Shown: one piece after another, positions 9,645 to 18,701 of the stretch
Layout of the letters: every line of letters begins with the position of its first letter
How positions within the stretch are numbered: the stretch's first letter is position 1
Assembly (NCBI GenBank): GCA_905213905.1
Contig: CAJMKD010000002.1
Span: forward strand, 191,865 to 255,864
Direction: 5' to 3'
DNA length: 64,000 nt
Source of the DNA: an uncultured Sutterella sp.
GTDB taxonomy: Bacteria; Pseudomonadota; Gammaproteobacteria; Burkholderiales; Burkholderiaceae_F
The notes under the pieces: generated by a model
Seen by the model: the letters and a program-made list of their open reading frames with translations, nothing else
Database searches by the model: none
Told to the model about the DNA's origin: nothing
Position numbers and translations under genes: made by a program

Positions 9645-10856
9645 ATGGAGGAGCACGTCCGAAAAGTGTCTCTCGAGGAGATGAAGGGGAGCGGTGGTGA
9701 AGCATCGCTATTGACGCCCAGCGCTATTCCGCTTTCTATCTATTTGCATTGGCCCTGGTGCATCCGCAAGTGTCCATATTGCGATTTCAATTCCAGACGG
9801 CTCCCTGATGACAACGATGAAATGCGGTATGTAACCGCACTGCTGAGAGATCTGTCGCATTGGCAGCCTCTTGCAGAGGCGCGTCCCATCACATCGATAT
9901 TTATCGGCGGAGGGACCCCAAGTCTGATGTCGGGAAAAGCTGTGAGTACGCTGCTCGACGGCGTTGCCAAGCAATTTACGCTGGCTTCCGACTGCGAAAT
10001 AACGCTTGAAGCGAATCCAGGCACCACGAACGCGCGTAAATTTGCCGATTTCCGAAAAGCCGGCGTCAATCGGCTGTCGATCGGCGTCCAAAGCTTCAGC
10101 GACGAACGTCTGAAGCGGCTCGGCCGCATTCACTCGGCGGATGAAGCCCGTTGCGCCATTCGCGAAGCAAGCCGCGTTTTTGAGAATTTCAATCTTGATC
10201 TGATGTTCGCACTGCCGGGCGAAACAGTTGAGGGTCTTCTTCAGGAGGTGGACGAGGCTGCTGCATCCGGTGCAACGCATCTCTCCTGTTATCAGCTCAC
10301 GATTGAACCGGGTACCGCGTTTGCGAAGCATGTGCCGGCGGATCTCCCAGATGAGGATCTGACCGCTGACATGGGGGACGCTCTCGTAGAACGCTTGGCG
10401 CAAGCGGGCTTCATCCGATATGAAGTTTCGGGCTATGCGAAGTCTGGGAGGCGTTGTCGGCACAATCTCAACTATTGGACGTATGGCGACTACCTTGCTG
10501 CAGGCGCAGGCGCGCACGGCAAGATTACAACCAGTGCAGGCATCTTCCGCGAAGTCCGAATTGCTTCGCCAAGCCGTTATCTTCAGCAGGTTGAGGAGCT
10601 TGGACACGGCATAGCGTCAGCTCATCCTGTTGCCGAAGAAGACAGGCCCTTCGAATTCATGCTCAACGCGCTGAGGCTTGTCGACGGCGTTCCTTCGGCG
10701 CTTTTTGAGGCACGGACCGGACTTCCCTTGTCCTGCATTTACGACCGCCGGGTCGAACTGGAGGAAAAAGGCTTATTGGATAAGAATCCTGCCCTTCTCC
10801 GCCCGACAGCACTGGGATTGCAATTTCTCTCGGATCTGCAGGAAAGCTTCCTGTGA
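9645..10856 (+). CDS. hemW: Radical SAM heme chaperone HemW
   Basis: HemW binds heme and helps deliver it to respiratory enzymes; it resembles HemN but is not itself the oxygen-independent coproporphyrinogen oxidase. The 403-residue protein has IYLHWPWCIRKCPYCDF with cluster cysteines at 39, 43 and 46, then the glycine-rich FIGGGTPSLM, ANPGT, and LSIGVQSFSDERLKRLGRIH. A second ATG at 9681, preceded by CGAGGAG, is an alternative start that would remove 12 unconserved residues. Likely co-transcribed with rdgB. Confidence 0.92.
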   Translation: MEEHVRKVSLEEMKGSGGEASLLTPSAIPLSIYLHWPWCIRKCPYCDFNSRRLPDDNDEMRYVTALLRDLSHWQPLAEARPITSIFIGGGTPSLMSGKAVSTLLDGVAKQFTLASDCEITLEANPGTTNARKFADFRKAGVNRLSIGVQSFSDERLKRLGRIHSADEARCAIREASRVFENFNLDLMFALPGETVEGLLQEVDEAAASGATHLSCYQLTIEPGTAFAKHVPADLPDEDLTADMGDALVERLAQAGFIRYEVSGYAKSGRRCRHNLNYWTYGDYLAAGAGAHGKITTSAGIFREVRIASPSRYLQQVEELGHGIASAHPVAEEDRPFEFMLNALRLVDGVPSALFEARTGLPLSCIYDRRVELEEKGLLDKNPALLRPTALGLQFLSDLQESFL

Positions 10857-10911
10857 AGAAATTGATCCTTTAGGGAAAAAGTGACTTTTGCGCGGGATCT
10901 GTGCGCAGTAA

Positions 10912-10928
10912 TGCGCCGAAATGGTGCA
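10912..10928. promoter_or_regulatory. NtrC enhancer-type binding site upstream of glnA
   Basis: TGCGCCGAAATGGTGCA matches the NtrC consensus TGCACC-N5-GGTGCA with one difference and correct 17-base geometry. It sits about 115 bases upstream of a sigma-54 promoter, a normal enhancer distance. Further TGCGC half-sites lie at 10889-10907 and a GGCGCA half-site lies near 10953, so a cluster of sites is possible. NtrC itself is encoded at 13963-15531. Confidence 0.85.
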
Positions 10929-11042
10929 TGAATTCGCCGAGCGAGTGCATAATGGCGCATCGGATCGCCGCCGCCCCATTTCAATGAATTCGGTTGCGGC
11001 AATTGCCAGTCATTCTGACGACGAGCCTGACGAGTTTCTGTT

Positions 11043-11058
11043 TGGCACGCAGATTGCT
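11043..11058 (+). promoter_or_regulatory. Sigma-54 (RpoN) promoter of glnA
   Basis: TGGCACGCAGATTGCT fits the -24/-12 consensus TGGCACG-N4-TTGCW at every defined position, and the invariant GG and GC are exactly ten bases apart. Transcription should start near 11069, leaving about a 105-base leader before the glnA ATG. The 318-base stretch between hemW and glnA thus holds regulatory DNA; a short frame across it is not a gene. Confidence 0.92.
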
Positions 11059-11174
11059 TACCAGCTTAATGACGACGCAGAGCAATTGCGTTGCGTCGGT
11101 CCGGATTCAATCACGCACCCGTGCGCATCCCTTGTGTTTGAACGCCGGGGCGAATACTTCCAGGAGAAGCACAC

Positions 11175-12587
11175 ATGACTACCGCTGCTGACGTTCTGCA
11201 GATGGTTAAGGACAACGACGTCAAGTTCGTCGACCTTCGACTTACCGATATGCTCGGTAAGGAAATGCACCTCACAATTCCCGCTGAACATCTGACGGAA
11301 GACACGTTCGAGCTCGGTCAGCCTTTTGATGGTTCATCCTTCATCGGCTGGCGCGGCATTGAATCTTCCGACATGCTTCTGCTGCCCGATCCGAAGACGG
11401 CGCATATGGATCCGTTCCGCGAGGCCAATACGCTTGTGCTGTCCTGCAACGTGCTCGAGCCCACGACTGGGAAGGGGTATGAGCGCGATCCGCGTTCGAT
11501 CGCCAACCGCGCGGAAAGCTATCTCAAGTCGACCGGCATCGGCGACGCAGCGTTCTTCGGGCCGGAACCTGAATTCTTCATTTTTGACGCGGTGCAGTGG
11601 GATCATAAGCCGGGTTCCAGCTTCTTCCGCGTGGCGTCCGAAGAAGCGCCCTGGTCGTCCGGTCTCGACATGGAGGGCGGCAATCTCGGCCACCGCAACC
11701 GCATGAAGGGCGGGTATTTCCCGGTTTCGCCCGTGGATTCGCTTGCCGACATTCGCGCGGAAATGTGCACGCTGATCGAGCAGCAGGGGGTGCCTGTTGA
11801 AATTCATCACCATGAAGTGGGCGGCGCAGGGCAGTGTGAAATCGGCACGCGTTTTTCGACGTTGGTCGAACGTGCCGACTGGACGCAGATCGTGAAGTAC
11901 ACGGTTTGGAATGTTGCAGCCGCCTACGGCAAGACCGCCACCTTTATGCCGAAGCCGATTGAAGGCGATAACGGCTCTGGGATGCATGTCCATCAGTCGA
12001 TCTGGAAGGAAGGCCAGAATCTCTTTAGCGGCAACGGCTACGCTGGGCTTTCCGACTTGGCGCTCTACTACATCGGCGGCATCATCAAGCATGCTCGTGC
12101 GCTCAATGCCATCACGAACCCGGGCATCAACTCCTATAAGCGTCTTGTTCCGGGCTTTGAAGCGCCGGTCAAGCTTGCTTATTCGGCCCGCAACCGCTCT
12201 GCCTCGATTCGCATCCCGTTTGTGACCAACCCGAAGGCGCGCCGCGTTGAAGTCCGCTTCCCGGACCCGCTTTGCAATCCGTACCTCGGCTTCTCCGCCA
12301 TGCTGATGGCCGGCCTTGACGGCATCGAAAACCGCATCCATCCGGGCGAAGCTGCCGATAAGAATCTCTACGATCTGCCGCCGGAAGAAAACGCTTTGAT
12401 CCCGACGGTTGCGCCGTCGCTCGACGTTGCGCTCGACGCGCTTGAAAAGGATCGAGAGTTCCTTACGAAGGGCGGCGTCTTCGGCGATGATTTCCTCGAT
12501 GCGTACATTGCCGAGAAGCGCAAGGAAGTACTCCGTGCGCAGATGGCTGTGACGTCGCTCGACTTTGACCTTTACTACTCGCTTTAA
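11175..12587 (+). CDS. glnA: Glutamine synthetase, type I
   Basis: Condenses ammonia and glutamate to glutamine using ATP, the main low-ammonia assimilation step. The 470-residue protein shows the family's DGSSFIGW, the glutamate/ammonia-site [12 protein letters not shown], the ATP-site [10 protein letters not shown], and [20 protein letters not shown]. Tyr399 in [10 protein letters not shown] is the adenylylation site, so GlnE control is expected. AGGAG precedes the ATG. Transcription is predicted from the sigma-54 promoter at 11043 with an NtrC-type site upstream, and the NtrB/NtrC genes follow on the same strand. Confidence 0.97.
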   Translation: MTTAADVLQMVKDNDVKFVDLRLTDMLGKEMHLTIPAEHLTEDTFELGQPFDGSSFIGWRGIESSDMLLLPDPKTAHMDPFREANTLVLSCNVLEPTTGKGYERDPRSIANRAESYLKSTGIGDAAFFGPEPEFFIFDAVQWDHKPGSSFFRVASEEAPWSSGLDMEGGNLGHRNRMKGGYFPVSPVDSLADIRAEMCTLIEQQGVPVEIHHHEVGGAGQCEIGTRFSTLVERADWTQIVKYTVWNVAAAYGKTATFMPKPIEGDNGSGMHVHQSIWKEGQNLFSGNGYAGLSDLALYYIGGIIKHARALNAITNPGINSYKRLVPGFEAPVKLAYSARNRSASIRIPFVTNPKARRVEVRFPDPLCNPYLGFSAMLMAGLDGIENRIHPGEAADKNLYDLPPEENALIPTVAPSLDVALDALEKDREFLTKGGVFGDDFLDAYIAEKRKEVLRAQMAVTSLDFDLYYSL

Positions 12588-12651
12588 TGGCTGGCAGTGA
12601 AGCGTGAATGAAGCGTCGGGCGATTGCGTCCTGCGCTTCGAGCCGATATTT

Positions 12652-12682
12652 CGGGGACGGTGACATTTGTGCATCGTCCCCG
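12652..12682 (+). terminator. Hairpin between glnA and ntrB (weak terminator or attenuator)
   Basis: A perfect eight-base stem CGGGGACG/CGTCCCCG (12652-12659/12675-12682) has no T-run after it, only TGTTGTCT. It may reduce read-through from glnA into ntrBC or stabilise the glnA 3' end; it is not a clear intrinsic terminator. Confidence 0.5.
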
Positions 12683-12733
12683 TGTTGTCTCAAGCTGTGC
12701 AGGCAGAAATCCAGAGATTGAAAGGATGAATGA

Positions 12734-13966
12734 ATGACGGGGAAATCGATTCAGCTCAGCAAAGCGGATGCAGAAGCATCGGTGCGGAACGCGGATGATG
12801 AGCTGTTTGCCGCTTTCGAGCATCTTTCGACAGCTGTGCTGGGACTCGATGCGTCAGGCATCATTGTGAAGCTGAATACAGCAGCAGCGTCGTTGCTCGG
12901 CCGTGCAAAGCGTACGGTAATCGGCACGCCTGCGGCAGACTACCTGGACGCTGCAGGCATTTGGTTTGCCAATGCGCCTTCACAAGAGAAAAACGCGTCC
13001 TTCTCATCGACGGATGACAAGCTGAGCGAAGGCGGCGCAACAGCTGTTGCGGTAGTTAACTGTGGAATGCGTTCGCCGCTTCGCGTGCGCGCCACGCTGA
13101 ATGTTGCGAGCACGGTTTGCAATGCCGTTGCGACCGAAGATTCTCAGGAACAGCCGGCCGTGAGCTATCTGCTCGAAGCTGTCACGCTCGATGACGCACT
13201 CCGTGAAGAGCGCGATGCCGTTGAAGAGAACATTCGCGCAGCCAATGCGGAACTGTTGCGAAATCTCGGTCACGAAATCAAGAATCCGCTCGGCGGCATT
13301 CGCGGCGCGGCGCAGCTCCTCGAAGCGGAACTCGAGAATGACGAAGACCGCGAGGCAACAAGCCTCATTCTGGAGGAGGCCGATCGGCTGCAGCATCTGG
13401 TTGATCGACTGCTTTTGCCATACCGCGTCCCCAAATCGATGGCACCCGTGAACATTCACGAAGTGCTCGAACATGTGGCATCGCTTTTAAAGCTTGAATT
13501 TCCTTCGGGGCTCAACTTCAGCCGCGACTATGACATTTCGGCGCCGCCTGTGTGGGGAGATCGCGAAAGACTGACGCAGATCTTTCTCAATATTGCCCGC
13601 AATGCGGCCGAAGCGATGGAAAAGGAACGTGCTATCGGGCAGGCCGTCATTGCGTTCAAGACTCGGATCGCTCGGGATGTTCTGACGGGGGGCGAACGCG
13701 TTCGCTCCGTGCTTTGCGTTGACATTGTTGACAATGGGCCGGGCATACCGGAAAGCATTCGAGACAAGATTTTTTACCCCCTCGTGACGGGCCGCGCTGA
13801 TGGGACAGGGCTTGGACTCTCCATCGTGAAGAGTTTCGTGGAAGAGGCGCACGGGCGGGTTTCTGTCGAAAGCGAACCCGGCCGTACGGATTTCACCGTG
13901 CTTCTGCCTTTCGGGCGAGGCAACAGCGCATTGCGAAAGAAGCAGGAAACGGAAACACACCAATGA
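12734..13966 (+). CDS. glnL: Nitrogen regulation sensor kinase NtrB (GlnL)
   Basis: Phosphorylates or dephosphorylates NtrC according to nitrogen status, normally under PII control. The 410-residue protein has an N-terminal PAS domain (about 25-155), the phosphoacceptor motif LGHEIKNPLGGIRGAAQLLE with His180, and a C-terminal ATPase domain with ARNAAEAM (N-box), DNGPGIP and GTGLGLSIVKSFVEEAHG. The HEIKNPLGG box is characteristic of NtrB. No membrane segment, as expected for this cytoplasmic kinase. Its stop overlaps the ntrC start by four bases (ATGA), pointing to translational coupling. Confidence 0.94.
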   Translation: MTGKSIQLSKADAEASVRNADDELFAAFEHLSTAVLGLDASGIIVKLNTAAASLLGRAKRTVIGTPAADYLDAAGIWFANAPSQEKNASFSSTDDKLSEGGATAVAVVNCGMRSPLRVRATLNVASTVCNAVATEDSQEQPAVSYLLEAVTLDDALREERDAVEENIRAANAELLRNLGHEIKNPLGGIRGAAQLLEAELENDEDREATSLILEEADRLQHLVDRLLLPYRVPKSMAPVNIHEVLEHVASLLKLEFPSGLNFSRDYDISAPPVWGDRERLTQIFLNIARNAAEAMEKERAIGQAVIAFKTRIARDVLTGGERVRSVLCVDIVDNGPGIPESIRDKIFYPLVTGRADGTGLGLSIVKSFVEEAHGRVSVESEPGRTDFTVLLPFGRGNSALRKKQETETHQ

Positions 13967-15531
13967 CGCTCACGACATTTGAAATGGAAAAAGTAGCAGC
14001 TCGCAATGAAGCCGCTCTGCAGCAGAAAGCCCCCGTTTGGATTGTGGACGACGACCGCGCCATCCGATGGGTGCTTTCCAAGGCGCTTTCCAAAGTATCT
14101 ATTTCATCCAGATCCTTTGAGCGTGCTCAGGATGTTCTTGATGCACTGACGTCTGCCTCGGCCTCCGGCAATGCAACCGATTTGCCGCTTGTGCTGGTTT
14201 CCGACATCCGCATGCCGGGCATGACGGGGGTTGAACTCCTTGAGCGTGTCAAAGCGCTTGCGCCGGCACTTCCTGTCATCATCATGACAGCCTTTACTGA
14301 TCTGGAAAGTGCTGTGTCGTCTTTTCAGGGCGGCGCCTTTGAATATTTGACAAAGCCTTTCGACGTGACCAAGGCTGTCGAACTGATTCGCCGCGCGATG
14401 GATGAATCAGCGATGCGGAGGGATGCGGCCAAGACTGAAGCGCTAGAAACGCTGCCGCTTGAATCTCCTCAAGGCGATTTGACGCTGATTGGTCATGCAC
14501 CGGCAATGCAGGATGTTTTCCGCGCCATCGGCAGGCTTTCCCAAAGCAGTGTGACGGTGCTTTTGACGGGCGAATCCGGCGTAGGCAAGGAGGTGGTTGC
14601 GCGGGCGATCTGGAAGCACAGCAGCCGAAGTCATGCACCCTTCATCGCGATCAACATGGCGGCCATTCCGCGGGAGCTGCTCGAAAGTGAACTCTTCGGC
14701 CATGAAAAGGGCGCTTTCACCGGTGCAACTGCGACGCGCCTTGGCCGCTTTGAACAAGCCAAGGGAGGCACGCTTTTTTTGGATGAAATCGGCGACATGC
14801 CGATGGCGCTGCAAACAAGTCTGCTTCGCGTCCTCAGCAGCGGCTGGTTCTACCGTGTCGGAGGACATGAGCCTATCAAGGCTGATGTCCGAGTGATTGC
14901 GGCGACGAACCAGGATCTGGAAGCTCGCGTCAAGTCCGGCGAATTTCGTGAGGATCTTTTCCATCGTCTCAACGTCATCCGGCTTCGTCTGCCCCCGCTG
15001 CGTGACCGCAAAGAAGATATCGAACCACTGGCAAAGCATTTCCTGGCGCAAGGGGCCAAGGAGCTTGGACTTGAACCCAAAGTGCTCACAGCTGAAGCGC
15101 TTCATGTCATCGAGGCGCATGCATTTCCGGGCAATGTGCGCGAACTCGAGAATCTCTGTCGTTGGCTGCTGGTGATGGCGCCGGCGCATGAAGTGCGCCC
15201 GGAAGATTTGCCTGCAGATTTGAGGAAAAAAGAAACTGCTGCAAGCATAGCTCCCGTGCCGCATTCAGCGACCATTATCCGCGGCGTTGACGCGTCGACG
15301 ATGGAGTCAAAGGCCAATGGCGATTGGAGAGCGCTCATGGCGTCGGAAGTCACACGACGACTTGAAGACAAAGAGCCGGCTTTATGGGAGGCTGTGATGA
15401 CAGATGTGGAGCGAATTCTGATCCAGACAGCCCTCACTGCTTCACGCGGGCGTCGAATAGAAGGCGCAGAACGTCTTGGCATCGGTCGCAATACCCTCAC
15501 GCGAAAGCTTCATGAGCTTGGAATCGACTGA
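13963..15531 (+). CDS. glnG: Nitrogen regulator NtrC, sigma-54 activator (GlnG)
   Basis: Phosphorylated NtrC binds enhancers and remodels sigma-54 RNA polymerase. The 522-residue protein has a receiver domain with the acidic cluster VDDDRA and phosphoacceptor Asp81 in SDIRMPG, an AAA+ domain with Walker A GESGVGKE, the sigma-54 contact motif GAFTGA, Walker B LFLDEIGDMP and the arginine-rich FREDLFHRLNV, and a C-terminal helix-turn-helix (GAERLGIGRNTLTRKLHEL). Walker A has Val where Thr is usual (GESGTGKE). An insert of about 50 residues rich in Ala and Ser separates AAA+ from the DNA-binding domain. Overlaps ntrB by four bases. Confidence 0.95.
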   Translation: MTLTTFEMEKVAARNEAALQQKAPVWIVDDDRAIRWVLSKALSKVSISSRSFERAQDVLDALTSASASGNATDLPLVLVSDIRMPGMTGVELLERVKALAPALPVIIMTAFTDLESAVSSFQGGAFEYLTKPFDVTKAVELIRRAMDESAMRRDAAKTEALETLPLESPQGDLTLIGHAPAMQDVFRAIGRLSQSSVTVLLTGESGVGKEVVARAIWKHSSRSHAPFIAINMAAIPRELLESELFGHEKGAFTGATATRLGRFEQAKGGTLFLDEIGDMPMALQTSLLRVLSSGWFYRVGGHEPIKADVRVIAATNQDLEARVKSGEFREDLFHRLNVIRLRLPPLRDRKEDIEPLAKHFLAQGAKELGLEPKVLTAEALHVIEAHAFPGNVRELENLCRWLLVMAPAHEVRPEDLPADLRKKETAASIAPVPHSATIIRGVDASTMESKANGDWRALMASEVTRRLEDKEPALWEAVMTDVERILIQTALTASRGRRIEGAERLGIGRNTLTRKLHELGID

Positions 15532-15628
15532 AGCAGAAGAGAAAAAAAATAAAAAACAGTTGTTTCGGACTGTATTAGATTTGCGGCTTGAGTTGTAAGG
15601 TCTAAATATTTAACGGGGCTGACTTAGG

Positions 15629-16660
15629 ATGGTGCCGTGGTTGCATCATATCGACATGTTTGAACGCACGATTCTTGTTACAGGGGGCGCTGGATTCATT
15701 GGTGGAAATTTCATCTACTATTTTGCTCAGGCGCATCCAACTTATCGGTTGATAGATCTGGATGTGCTTTCCTATGCTGCGCATCCGGTGCTTTTCGAAA
15801 AGCAGAGAGGCATGTCGCAGGTTGTGCCCATCAAAGGCAACATTTGCCATCGCGACTTGGTGCAGCGTATCTTTGATGAATACGCTGTTGATGGCGTTAT
15901 TCATTTTGCTGCCGAAAGTCATGTGGATAACTCAATAGCAGATCCATTCCGTTTCATCGAAACGAATATTGTCGGCACGACGACGCTATTGGATGTCGCG
16001 CGTCAGAATTGGAAAAAGCGTGGATGTCTTGAAACGGCACGGTTTCATCAGATTTCTTCCGACGAGGTTTATGGCTCTTTGGGGCCAACGGGCTTCTTTG
16101 CAGAGGATTCACCTTATCGGCCGAACAGTCCATATTCCGCTAGCAAGGCATCGGCCGACCTGGTTGTTCGTTCTTACGGTCAAACCTACGGCCTCAATGT
16201 TGTTACGACCCATTCGTCAAATAACTACGGTCCTTGGCAACATCAAGAGAAGCTAATCCCAACCGTCATTCGAAAGGGCTTGAGGCATGAGCCGATCCCT
16301 ATCTATGGAACAGGGAAAAATGTTCGCGATTGGCTTTGGGTTGGAGATCATTGCCGTGCGATCGATCTGGTTTTCCATCAAGGTCGTGCCGGAGAAAGCT
16401 ATAACGTCGGCGGTGGCAATGAGCGGAACAATCTGGAAATTGCCGCAGAAATCTGCCGAATTTTGAACAAATTAAAGCCATGGATCGGTCACAATTACGA
16501 ATCCCTGATCACGCTTGTCGCAGATCGTCCCGGCCATGATTTCCGCTATGCCGTTGACTGCGGGAAGATTCAACAGGAATTGAATTGGGCGCCTAAGGAA
16601 ACGTTTGAGTCGGCGCTCGAGCGCACAGTTGCCTGGTACGTTAAACGTTTCTCAGAATGA
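15629..16660 (+). CDS. rfbB: dTDP-glucose 4,6-dehydratase
   Basis: Converts dTDP-glucose to dTDP-4-keto-6-deoxyglucose, the second step of dTDP-rhamnose synthesis. The 343-residue extended short-chain dehydrogenase has the NAD motif TGGAGFIGG (residues 18-26), FAAESHVDNSI, the catalytic SSDEVYG (Asp145-Glu146) and YSASK (Tyr169, Lys173), and SNNYGPWQHQEKLIP. Start is uncertain: 15629 has TTAGG nearby, while the ATG at 15656 fits family length better but lacks a clear ribosome site. No rfbA, rfbC or rfbD is adjacent, so the rest of the pathway must lie elsewhere. Confidence 0.93.
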   Translation: MVPWLHHIDMFERTILVTGGAGFIGGNFIYYFAQAHPTYRLIDLDVLSYAAHPVLFEKQRGMSQVVPIKGNICHRDLVQRIFDEYAVDGVIHFAAESHVDNSIADPFRFIETNIVGTTTLLDVARQNWKKRGCLETARFHQISSDEVYGSLGPTGFFAEDSPYRPNSPYSASKASADLVVRSYGQTYGLNVVTTHSSNNYGPWQHQEKLIPTVIRKGLRHEPIPIYGTGKNVRDWLWVGDHCRAIDLVFHQGRAGESYNVGGGNERNNLEIAAEICRILNKLKPWIGHNYESLITLVADRPGHDFRYAVDCGKIQQELNWAPKETFESALERTVAWYVKRFSE

Positions 16661-16800
16661 TGCCGTCTAGCGACGGAGGGCCGTCAGGGCTCGTTTTGTC
16701 GCCTTTCTGTTAGCTTCAAATTTTTAACGATCGGGCCCCTTTCTTCGAATTTTGACGGCATCTGCCGCCGCACCAAATATCCCTTGCCATCTCATTGTTC

Positions 16801-17919
16801 ATGACTGCTACGCTCAACACCCTCGGTCAACACGTTGCGCTTTTCCGTGATGAAGAACGCCCGACGCTCGGGGCCTTGCTGTCTCTGCTTGAAAAGCATG
16901 GCGCGAAGCCGATGCATATTCATCGCCTTTGCCGCGCGTGGCTCGGCAAGGGCGAATGGCCGCGTTCAGACGATCAGCGATTTCCGAAGGCTCTTTTAAG
17001 CATTCTGCCAGCACTGCGGGAAATGCTGGGGAGCATTGCTCGGCTTCGCAGCCGGCACCCCGGAGCGGATCCTGAAAGTGAGCGCCTTCTCGTGACGCTG
17101 ACGGACGGGCAAACCATCGAATCCGTGCTTTTGCCGAGAAAAGGCGTCTGTGTTTCGACGCAAATGGGGTGTGCAGTCGGCTGTGTTTTCTGCATGACGG
17201 GGCAGGGCGGACTCGTGCGACAGCTTTCGGATCTTGAAATCGTTGCAGAAGTTGCGCTTGCTCGAACGCTTCGTCCGGAGACAAAGAAAGTAGTCTTCAT
17301 GGGCATGGGGGAGCCTTCTCACAACCTTGATGCTGTCATGCGCGCAGTGAACTTTCTGGGAGAGCACGGCGACTTCGGGCACAAGGATTTGGTTGTGTCC
17401 ACAGTGGGGGATCCGCGGTTATTTGAAGCGCTTCATCGTTCACGCGTTCGGCCGGCACTGGCGTTGTCGCTACATACCGTCGACAACGAAAAGAGGCGCA
17501 GGCTCTTGCCCAGAGGCACGCGCATGAGCGTTGAAGCGCTTATTGAAGCTGCGCATGACTGGTCTCAAAAGACAGGCTATCCCGCTCAAGTGCAATGGAC
17601 GTTGATTGCAGGCGTCAATGATTCTCTTCCGGAGATTGATCGATTAGCGGATTTGCTTCAAAACCGCTACATGATGGTGAACTTCATCCCCGTTAATGCT
17701 GTGGATGGCAGCAGTTTTAAACGTCCCGATCGTGAACATGCAGCTGCATTGGTTCGTCGCTTGCGATCTCGAGGCGTTATAGCCACTTTGCGAGACTCGG
17801 CTGCTCAGGATGTCGACGGCGGCTGCGGACAATTAAGAGCCCGTGTTCTCAATCAAGCCACTCTAATGCGAGTAAACCAGAAGCCGAAGTCTGAAGCAGA
17901 CGTTTTGCCAACCAGCTGA
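16801..17919 (+). CDS. RlmN/Cfr-family radical SAM RNA methyltransferase-like protein
   Basis: RlmN and Cfr methylate C2 or C8 of adenines in 23S rRNA or tRNA. This 372-residue protein has the cluster motif CVSTQMGCAVGCVFCMTGQGG (C124, C128, C131), FMGMGEPSHNLDAV, LALSLHTVDNEKRRRLLPRG, FIPVNAV, and the C-terminal catalytic cysteine in DVDGGCGQLRA. The N-terminal part is only weakly like the RlmN accessory domain, and CMTGQGG replaces the usual CSTGQ- or CATG-type stretch, so I read it as a divergent paralogue and do not name it rlmN. Start at ATG 16801; the TTG two codons upstream is less likely. It stands alone between rfbB and a membrane protein gene. Confidence 0.82.
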   Translation: MTATLNTLGQHVALFRDEERPTLGALLSLLEKHGAKPMHIHRLCRAWLGKGEWPRSDDQRFPKALLSILPALREMLGSIARLRSRHPGADPESERLLVTLTDGQTIESVLLPRKGVCVSTQMGCAVGCVFCMTGQGGLVRQLSDLEIVAEVALARTLRPETKKVVFMGMGEPSHNLDAVMRAVNFLGEHGDFGHKDLVVSTVGDPRLFEALHRSRVRPALALSLHTVDNEKRRRLLPRGTRMSVEALIEAAHDWSQKTGYPAQVQWTLIAGVNDSLPEIDRLADLLQNRYMMVNFIPVNAVDGSSFKRPDREHAAALVRRLRSRGVIATLRDSAAQDVDGGCGQLRARVLNQATLMRVNQKPKSEADVLPTS

Positions 17920-17974
17920 AACGAATGCGTCGGGGCGGCAGACGTGCGTGTCTTAACCTGAGGGAGTACAGCTC

Positions 17975-18580
17975 ATGAGTACAACGCTTGAACTTGTCGA
18001 TCGTGCAGTAGAAACGCCTATTCCAAAGGCACGCCGTCGACGTTTTTGGCTGGTGTGGTGGCTTTGGGGAATTTTCGGCATCGCTTTTTCCATGCACGGC
18101 GTTTCCGATGGAACATGGATGGCTGTGGCGCTACTTCTGACATCGCCTTTTTGGATGCTTTTTTGCCTCTGGCCTTTGTTATGGTTGTGGGATCGATTCC
18201 GTGCCAGACGGCTTTGGGCTGAAGAAGTTGTAGTCGTTTGGGTCGAAGCATCGTCAGGAGAGACAACAAAAGCGGAGAGTCTTGCAATCCCTGTCATTTT
18301 GGGGTGTAGCGGTATTTTTGTACCTATGCTTGGATGGCTTGCAGCTTTCCCCGACCTTGACGAAGCGTTTCTGGTTGAAAACGGCGTTCGTGTTTTCGAA
18401 AAGGATGCTTTTTATGGTATTCATGTAAAAGGCGTCCTTGGTGAAGATCTTTGCCAGATTTTTCAAAAATATGAAGAAAGTCGTTTTTGTAAGGATCTTG
18501 AATGCAAAAAAGACATTGATTTAGCAAGCGCCTGGTTTTCAGAATTGCTGCGACTCGTTCCGATTAAAGCAAGCAAATGA
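17975..18580 (+). CDS. Hypothetical inner-membrane protein
   Basis: I do not recognise this 201-residue protein. It has a basic N-terminus (KARRRR), hydrophobic segments at about residues 24-40 and 48-72 (Trp-rich, WMLFCLWPLLWLWDRF), a third near 105-125, then a soluble C-terminal tail with FQKYEESRFCKDLECKKDID holding two cysteines. GAGGGAG precedes the ATG. Base composition falls from ordinary at the 5' end to AT-rich at the 3' end, merging into the AT-rich region of the next gene, which suggests acquisition together or at least a junction here. Confidence 0.72.
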   Translation: MSTTLELVDRAVETPIPKARRRRFWLVWWLWGIFGIAFSMHGVSDGTWMAVALLLTSPFWMLFCLWPLLWLWDRFRARRLWAEEVVVVWVEASSGETTKAESLAIPVILGCSGIFVPMLGWLAAFPDLDEAFLVENGVRVFEKDAFYGIHVKGVLGEDLCQIFQKYEESRFCKDLECKKDIDLASAWFSELLRLVPIKASK

Positions 18581-18701
18581 TTTCTTTCGATCTTTGAGTA
18601 ATAATTATATTTTTTTCGGTATTAAGTAATAAATATTATTATAACGTTCAAGACCGTAATTCCAATTTAATTAAAAAAAATAAAAAACAATCAATTGTAA
18701 A

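Noticed and set aside
10921..11178. Small plus-strand open frame before glnA
   Set aside because: It overlaps the NtrC-type site and sigma-54 promoter and has no ribosome site; the DNA is better explained as control region.
11334..12674. Long minus-strand open frame opposite glnA
   Set aside because: Shadow of glutamine synthetase, which carries all expected motifs.
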